From Alternaria dauci (lineage: Eukaryota > Ascomycota > Dothideomycetes > Pleosporales > Pleosporaceae): a stretch of 64,000 nucleotides of DNA. Shown here in pieces: positions 57,863-64,000 of the stretch. Made by a program: the position numbers and the translations under genes. The stretch is from NCBI RefSeq assembly GCF_042100115.1, contig NC_091274.1, forward strand, positions 1,178,001-1,242,000, given 5' to 3'. The notes beneath the pieces are model-generated. The model had not been told where the DNA came from. It did no database searches and was given only the letters and a program-made list of their open reading frames with translations. The first letter of the stretch is position 1; each line of letters starts with the position of its first letter.

Positions 57863-58424
57863 GCTTCAATTGCGCCTCAGATGGCAGACTCACCCGGTCG
57901 TACCAGGGGCTGGCTTGTACGACCTGAAAACGATTTTCATTGCTTGGAGTTACGGGTGTCCACGAGGCACGTCATGTTTGGGACTGCGTCATTGCATAGC
58001 GCTGGGAATGGACTGGAATAGTGTGTAAAACCTCATTTTTCGCAGTTTGATTTTGGCGCGTCGAGGCTTTTACATCATCATGTAGCATTAAATGTGCACA
58101 TGTGAAGTTGGGAACAAGTATCCCTTTCAACACTCATTCCCGTCCACTTGCCTCTCATTGGTGCTGTCCTCACCGTTCATCGATGCGCACGCTATCCCTC
58201 AGCTGTAGGATCAACTGCAGCTAACGTTGGGCTCGACTGCAGATGTGCCATGTCCATCTCAAGATGTCCCCTTGCATGCAAACGCTCGTTAATTGGATGG
58301 TCAGCGCATGTTTTTGCAAATGATCGCGCGTCAATCATCCACCCATCGTGCTCGCTCTGCCTTACGGAGCGTCTGGGTTCCGCGAAAAGCTCGATCCGAC
58401 GTCAGGCATAAGTTGTCCTCATGC
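57863..58424. other. Convergent intergenic
   Basis: The 562 bp between the YPI1 and DAD2 stops holds only 3' regions. Confidence 0.5.
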
Positions 58425-58965
58425 TCAATCCTCTGCCGTTGCTGCATTGGCCTGCTCTATTACCGTAGGCGCATGCTGTGTTGGAATGCGAACAAGCGTC
58501 TGTGGCAACGGCGGCTCATCCTCTGCCTTCTTTTCCGAATCTTCCTCTTCCTTTGGCTGTGGAAGTTTTGCTGCTGTGAGTTAGGACACAATCTTTCCAA
58601 CGTGTGAAAAAACTTACTGGACGCCATGTTGATAGCCCTCAGCACATTATGCCAGTTTGACAATACTGCTGCGACAGCTGATCAACCACCAGGTTAGCAT
58701 GATACCCTACTGTGCTCCTTACTCAAGACTGCGTGTAAAAAGTCAATTACCTACCTTCCGTTCCATTTGATAAAGTTGACAGCTTATCAGCGAGCATCTG
58801 CATCTGGTCTGCGAGTCCACCACTTAGTGCTTGCAGGTCTTTCAGGTTCGCTAGTTCGGCTTTCTTCTCTGCAATGCGCGCGAGCAACACAGGCGACTGT
58901 TGCTGAGAGCCGCCCATAGACTGGTTGCGGAGATGGGTAGGGAGAGGGCGGGTGAAGTTTGACAT
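58425..58965 (-). CDS. DAD2: DASH complex subunit Dad2
   Basis: This subunit of the DASH/Dam1 ring couples fungal kinetochores to microtubules. Exons are 58965-58755, 58677-58618 and 58573-58425, giving 139 residues. The conserved core reads QSPVLLARIAEKKAELANLK, followed by LQALSGGLADQMQMLADKL and STLSNGTEAVAAVLSNWHN, then VLRAINMAS. The middle part is provided by the 60-nt second exon. The C-terminal extension is charged and Pro-rich and ends TAED. The third exon starts at a CAGCAG double acceptor that can include or omit one alanine. It is divergent from shugoshin. Confidence 0.95.
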
Positions 58966-59384
58966 CTTTTAATGTTGACGAAGATTCAAGCCCTTTTTTT
59001 CGTCCAAAGTCCAAGTCGTACTCGTAAACGGTGGCCAGATGTTCTTGCTTTGCGGGATTGCGTTACTAGAAGGCTCTTCTCTATGGAACGATAGACGATA
59101 GGAGAAGGTGTCTGTTTCTTTTGGCTTATTCTTTATCAATCAATCCTAGGCTAGGCAGTTGCCAGATGTGATGCAAATGTGCTGTGTTCATACGCGTTCA
59201 TGCCCCTCGTGTCACGTGGAACCGCTCTTTACGCTAAACCATGTTGAATTAGCTTTGTTGCTATGTAAACATGCAATGACGAACACAGAAGGAACACCCA
59301 CCGACGCCCTGTAGCATCGACGCCGCCACGACTGCGTAATTGTCTACAGCTTTATAATTAACTTCGACATACCTATTTTCGCAT
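58966..59384. promoter_or_regulatory. Divergent promoter of DAD2 and SGO1
   Basis: The two ATGs are 419 bp apart and face outward, so both kinetochore/cohesion genes probably share a bidirectional control region. I did not see a clear MluI-type ACGCGT element. Confidence 0.55.
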
Positions 59385-61731
59385 ATGGCGCGTCTCAACG
59401 AGCCGCCGATCGCGCCTCAGTCATCGACGGATTCCATCGAAGCCCTCAAGCGACGCTTTTTGAGGCAAAACCGCGAACTCGCAAAAACGAACTCAATCCA
59501 ATCTATACGCATACGAAGCCTCGAAACGGACTGTTCGCGGCTGCTTGCCGAGAATCTGTCGTTGCGCGAGCAGGTCCTGAACCTCCACAACACTATTGAG
59601 TCGCGTCCGGCACTCGCCCAGATAGATGTTGTCAAAACACAGCTTGAAGCCAAGCTTTCAGAGCTTAGCAGCCTGGTAGCAGGTCTATCGCAATCTAGGG
59701 ATGGGCTTGCGAAAGATGGGGGAAGACGAAAGAGTCAGATGACAGCGAAGAGGAAGAGCGGAGAGGAACGGCAATGGAGGAGCGGATTAGGCCTTCAGGA
59801 GGTAGAAAATGGCATGTTGCCTACAATCACAGAAGACAAATGCTATCCTCGAAGGACAATAGGGTACGTCTTCATCGCCGTTCTAGCCACAACATGTGCA
59901 GACACACGCGAAACTAACTCGTCACAGTGCGGACGAGATCCAGCAGGCCTCCGAAGACCCGGACAGCCAATCACCAGACATTGGTCCTCCACCAGTTGCG
60001 CGGTTCGAAGATGAAGATCCCATTGGTTTCGATCCCAGCTCCGCAGCAGAGGAACAACATGAGGACGCTGGAGATGACGGCGAGCCTGCGTTATCGGTAA
60101 ACCTCGAGACGCGTAAGAAGCGGCGAGAGAGCGGGCCGAAGCTCAACATACGTCGTGTGTCCCTTTTTGAATCTCTAGAAGAAGCTGAAGAGACAGCTGC
60201 GAAGCCTCTGCGTACTGGAGCGAAGCGAAAATTCAGCGTCCAGGAAGATGAGGAAGTGGGCCAGGCTAAGGGCGATGCTTTCAGATTCAGTCGCCGCAAT
60301 GTTCCAAGTGGTCAGGGCATAGAGGCATCTAGTGGTGAATCCAAGCCTTCCTCCTTAGAGCGGCTTCCCGTCCTTTCAGCTAGTAAGTGTACACAAAGCA
60401 AGATAGGATTCACGTCTGACTTGATAGAACCCGTAAACACCGATCCAGTTTTGTCACCAAAGAAGCAACGCTCTTCGCATCAAGATAAGCCCGAAAAACC
60501 AGACAAGCCCGATAAGCCAGCATCCAAAACTCGTAGTCGCCCTCGATTGAACATTACACGCAACACGACCCCGGATCTTCCGCTGCTACCCATATCTGAA
60601 CCTATACCTACTGCAAGTATTGTACTCGACTCTCTACCTCCTAAAACACCTGCTGTGGACACAATCCTCTCTCCACCGTCTACGGAGCCGTCGACGCAAC
60701 GACCAGATAACAAAGACACACCGCCACCAGGAGATCTCAGTTCCGTGGATCAGACCGGTCAAGCAGGTCGGCCTGGCAGACGAGCGCGTCCTCAAGTCAG
60801 TTACAAGGAGCCTAGTCTCAACGTGAAGATGCGACGTCCAGATGCGAAGCTAGTCGACGCGGTCGTCGATCGCAGGACAAGCGTGGAGACCCAGCATGTA
60901 CCCTCAACCCTTGTCAAGCGTGATGCCGATGGTGAAATCTCCTGGAAACCTGTGTCGATAGTGTCTCAGTCGAGAGGTGAGGAAGAGGCCGAAGCGGGAA
61001 GCCCGTTGAGACAGAAGCTCGACAGGAACCAGGATTCCAAAGCATCACCAGCGTCATTCGAGCCTGAGGAGCGATCGGTAACCTCGAAGGCCATATCCGC
61101 ACTCATCACCGAAACTAGTACTGCTAAGAGAAGAGTATCTTCCTTAAATGCAGGATTCGTCTCCGAGCCCGTCACTGCCAAGTCAATAGATCTTCCTCTT
61201 CAAGACAAGGACACGATAGCTGTTCAATCAGAACCGAAAGAGAAGGACAGCTTAGCCGTGTTTGACTTTACGGACTCTTCACCTGCGGACCCAACGACTA
61301 ACCCGCGTACACGCGTCAACGAACTTGCTAAAACAGCACGAAGTGCACGGCGACACTCTGCCATGCCTGCCTCTTCTGCATCAACCTCGTTAGAAGGGCA
61401 CAAAGCCGAGAGGGAAAGGGTAGAAGGGGCGCTCCCTTTGTTGCACAAGCGCACTGGAAGCGGGAACGTGAAGAGCAGTAGTAGTACCATGAGCTTAGGA
61501 AGAAGCAATAGCGCTAATGGTATCGCCAAGGGTACGTCAAGTGCTCGAACGGCAGGCGCGAAAGAGAGAAAATCTACCGACACTGCAAGCGTACCGGCTG
61601 GTGCCAACACGACTAACGTAACGGCGAACGTTGATGGGGCCGAAGGCATCAAAGTGCGAGACAGAGAGAGGGAGACAAGTACGTTGAGAGCAGAGCGCGC
61701 AGCCAGCCGTCGAAAAAGTATGATGCTCTAG
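59385..61731 (+). CDS. SGO1: Shugoshin
   Basis: This protector of centromeric cohesion recruits PP2A and helps sense tension. Exons are 59385-59863, 59928-60382 and 60428-61731, giving 745 residues. The N-terminal Shugoshin coiled coil spans about 18-75 (LKRRFLRQNRELAKTNSIQS then LAENLSLREQVLNLHN). The C-terminal basic motif is GRRARPQVSYKEPSLNVKMR at about 430-450, the segment that binds phosphorylated H2A in other species. The sequence between and after is disordered and Ser/Lys-rich, with a KPDKP repeat. The second intron, 45 nt, has a perfect GTAAGT donor but its length is a multiple of three and it lacks a stop, so retention would give 760 residues. Confidence 0.93.
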
Positions 61732-62227
61732 GGGTGGACTTTGGATACCATGTAGATGATGGGGGCGTTCTGATATACCGGCGTTATGACTGGCACGACA
61801 TGAGCTGATTCTCCATAGCGATGGCGTTTTTTCGCGAATGATACCCGATCTCACGGGATCGCTTTCTCTATTTAGTGCAGTCGGATCGCTCTCTCTATTT
61901 AGTGCAGTCGGATCGCTCTATGACGGTTGTGACATCTAACTTGTTACTTTTCTCGATGGTTCTTCGTCGAGTTGTGCTCTTGTTGCATCACAAGTGTCTC
62001 CGTCAGTCTGTCTGGGAGTGACACCTAACACACCACATACTGGATGTCGCCCGGAAGTCGTACTAGCGGACATATTGTTGGCGAGAAGCTGCTCAGTCAG
62101 AATGTCACAACATGTCGGCAAAATCATATGCTGTTGGTGATGCGATTGGTTGTATTGATGTGATGCATATCTGTCTTCCAGCACGACGAAGCCTTTGCTC
62201 GACGTAGTCCTTATTTGGACACCATAC
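61732..62227. other. Convergent intergenic with tandem repeat
   Basis: This 496-bp stretch lies between SGO1 and the next minus-strand gene. It holds the 27-bp tandem repeat listed separately. Confidence 0.6.
61856..61920. repeat. 27-bp tandem repeat, 2.4 copies
   Basis: The unit begins GGATCGCT and ends TTTAGTGCAGTC. Copies lie at 61856-61882 and 61883-61909, differing at a single base, and a third, partial copy runs 61910-61920. It lies about 125 bases after the SGO1 stop. Confidence 0.92.
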
Positions 62228-62779
62228 TCAATGGCTCCTGTCCTCATACCAGTCCTTCTTACCGTTATCCTTGCTGAACACTCTTTTGAAACCTTTGGAC
62301 ACAGCATCAGTGACACTAAAGTCGTTGAACAGCCATTGGTTGCTATGGCGGCCATAGTACTTGAACTCCTTTGGCTCTTCGCTTTCTGCACTCTTGCCGC
62401 TTGCAACACTGCTCTGAGTGTCTCTGCGGCTGCGCTTGTGGACACGCGGTTTGCTGAACTCGCCTGGTGCGACGCCAACACTTTCAGCATGTGTCTTGAA
62501 GCTGGGTTCGGCGCGCATGACGTGGAGGCCAGAGTATTGGGAGTACTGGGAGTCATTGGTGCCTGTCGTGGACATTGTTGCTGATTTGGTGAAACGGGGC
62601 ATAACGCCGCTGTTGATGGAGGCGGATCGGGGACATCTCTGGGACAGAATTGGGTCGGTGGAGGTTTCTTCATTTCCTTTAGCGGGCTCGTTGTTGGTGA
62701 TGTTGGACTGGTGTTCGAACGAAACAAGCCTTGAGGTCAAGTCTTGAGCGTCGATGCGTTGGGTCTTGTAGTCAGTCAT
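62228..62779 (-). CDS. Conserved hypothetical protein with C-terminal aromatic motif
   Basis: This single exon encodes 183 residues from an ATG (MTDYKTQRIDAQ). The first 130 residues are Ser/Thr-rich and probably disordered, with a basic stretch KPRVHKRSRRDTQSS. The C-terminal 45 residues are ordered-looking and distinctive: FKYYGRHSNQWLFNDFSVTD then VSKGFKRVFSK. A motif of this kind (YGRHSN-W-LF-FS) is, as far as I recall, found at the end of small ascomycete proteins of unknown function. No membrane segment or signal peptide is present. It is convergent with SGO1. Confidence 0.75.
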   Translation of the reverse strand: MTDYKTQRIDAQDLTSRLVSFEHQSNITNNEPAKGNEETSTDPILSQRCPRSASINSGVMPRFTKSATMSTTGTNDSQYSQYSGLHVMRAEPSFKTHAESVGVAPGEFSKPRVHKRSRRDTQSSVASGKSAESEEPKEFKYYGRHSNQWLFNDFSVTDAVSKGFKRVFSKDNGKKDWYEDRSH

Positions 62780-64000
62780 CGGCAGTATGGTCGGAGACTG
62801 AGTAGAAAAGGTGATGACCTTGGGGCCTGATTGATTGTGGAGTGTATTTGGTAGTCTTGGACCACGTTTGGCTCTGGTGTTGAGGTAGTAGATGCTGAGC
62901 TAATGCTTGTAAGTGATAGTAGCATCGAATGTGGCAGTGCAAACTAGGGGGAGTAATGAGGTATATATGCTTTCTCTTGTATCCTTGCCAAGACCAATAC
63001 GCTCACCATAAAATGCAGTCAAGACTTATTTCCGCCTCTAGGCTTCTTGGGTGGAGTCACTGGTCCAGCATGAGAGAAGTCGGTTCGGGACAAACGCTTC
63101 TTTTGACCCAACCGTGAGCCGCATCGAACCTTGCTAACCCACTTTACCCTGCAATTACTCTCAGTTCTGTTCGGCTGAACACTATCGTACGTCAGATACG
63201 AGAACACCTGACCTCTAACCCTTGGTAGCAAGTGTCAGCCTTACCCGGCTATCGGCAACCGCCACGCAATCCTAGAGGGTAGTCGTAAGGACCGTGCAAC
63301 AGCCACAGCAAGCCACATCCAATCCGCGCTCTAGAGCAACTTTCAAATGCAAGGCCATGAATGCATACTACTGCAGTTATGACATCGCTATCGGTTTTCA
63401 CGGCTAGGCGGGTACGTCTCGTGACTCCGATCCTTCCGGTTGAGGGCTAGCTGTGGCTTGTGAAGATTTTTAGGTTGCCCTCGAAGGGTTGAGGCGCACG
63501 AGTCAGTAAAGCCACAAACGGGTGTATTGAAGAGGTATGGAAGTGGCCATAGGGTAGGTTGAGAAGCTCGGCAGCCTGATGAGGGTTGATGTGATTGCCG
63601 GTGTCGGAATTCGTAATCGAAAGTGTAGCATATGACGGATGTCAACAGCCGACAGGGCAGAGCACTGATCTGCCTTGGGCAGGAGTCTATGCCCGATAAA
63701 AATCCCATGCAGTACAAGACAAACTCTGAACAAATATCGATGACTTGCCCTGCGTCATGTTTAATACCAGCGTGAAAATGCATGGAGAGATGATAAGAAT
63801 AGGATCTATACGGACAAATAATCTTGGAGGACATGAAACGCTGAGGGTCTTCAAAATGTTAGACCAGCAAGAGAAGGCTATTGCAGCACGAAAGCATAGA
63901 CACTGCTCTGATGTCTGGAACCCAATAGAGTTTAGACCGGGATTCCCCTACAGTGTCACAAAGTCCATGTTGCCTAGCAAGAAGAACGCCATACGCCGCA
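62780..64000. other. No gene recognised at window end
   Basis: The last 1.2 kb probably includes the promoter of the preceding minus-strand gene. A 148-codon minus-strand frame at 63388-63834 lacks any domain-like sequence or splice context. No RNA gene is seen. Confidence 0.45.

Noticed and set aside
63388..63834. 148-codon minus-strand frame near the window end
   Set aside because: The composition is not protein-like (many Cys, His and Ser without pattern) and no neighbouring exon supports it.
1..64000. CRISPR arrays, phage or bacterial operon features, and intact transposons
   Set aside because: The genes are spliced and eukaryotic. No spaced direct repeats, transposase, reverse transcriptase or long terminal repeats were seen.

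Overview
The window is nuclear DNA of a filamentous ascomycete. Genes sit on both strands and are cut by short introns, mostly 45-60 nt, with GT..AG ends and CTAAC/CTGAC-like branch sites. Spacing is about one gene per 2.3 kb. The content is typically fungal: a Zn2Cys6 regulator, a QutR-type quinate repressor, a NACHT STAND protein, DASH Dad2, Ima1, a Sur7/PalI-type protein and an allantoate-permease-like MFS transporter. The protein style suggests Dothideomycetes, probably Pleosporales, but that placement is an impression and was not tested.

Layout. 0-7.2 kb: the 3' end of RPP1, a mitochondrial carrier (-), a small membrane protein (-) and glutathione reductase (+). 7.2-9.9 kb: no gene seen. 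9.9-15.7 kb: a Zn2Cys6 regulator and a QutR-like AROM-derived regulator, both on the minus strand. 15.7-19.5 kb: no gene seen. 19.5-25.6 kb: Grx5, a coiled-coil protein, cytochrome c peroxidase and an F-box-like protein. 26.5-36 kb: MFS transporter, coiled-coil protein, Rps23, Ima1, mitoribosomal uL24m and Alg14. 36.8-39.9 kb: a NACHT/STAND (NLR-like) protein. 40.6-44.3 kb: Nem1 phosphatase and eIF2B-beta. 45.2-47.4 kb: an unusual fusion of a short-chain dehydrogenase with a NodB-type deacetylase. 48-53.7 kb: three membrane proteins, one of them Sur7/PalI-like. 53.7-57.3 kb: no gene seen. 57.3-61.7 kb: Ypi1, Dad2 and shugoshin. 62.2-62.8 kb: a small conserved protein. The last 1.2 kb shows nothing convincing.

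Functional links. Glr1, Ccp1 and Grx5 are redox/thiol and peroxide-handling enzymes, at least two of them mitochondrial. Rpp1, Rps23, uL24m and eIF2B-beta serve translation. Ima1 and Nem1 act at the nuclear envelope. Ypi1, Dad2 and Sgo1 are three chromosome-segregation factors within 4.5 kb, with dad2 and sgo1 sharing a 419-bp divergent promoter.

The points most worth following are the SDR-NodB fusion, the QutR-like protein whose dehydroquinase-like domain keeps the catalytic-looking residues while its dehydrogenase-like domain has lost them, the repeat-less NACHT protein, and a near-perfect 15-bp hairpin at 44.88 kb. Exon boundaries were worked out by hand from splice signals, reading frame and family conservation. 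No search or transcript evidence was available.
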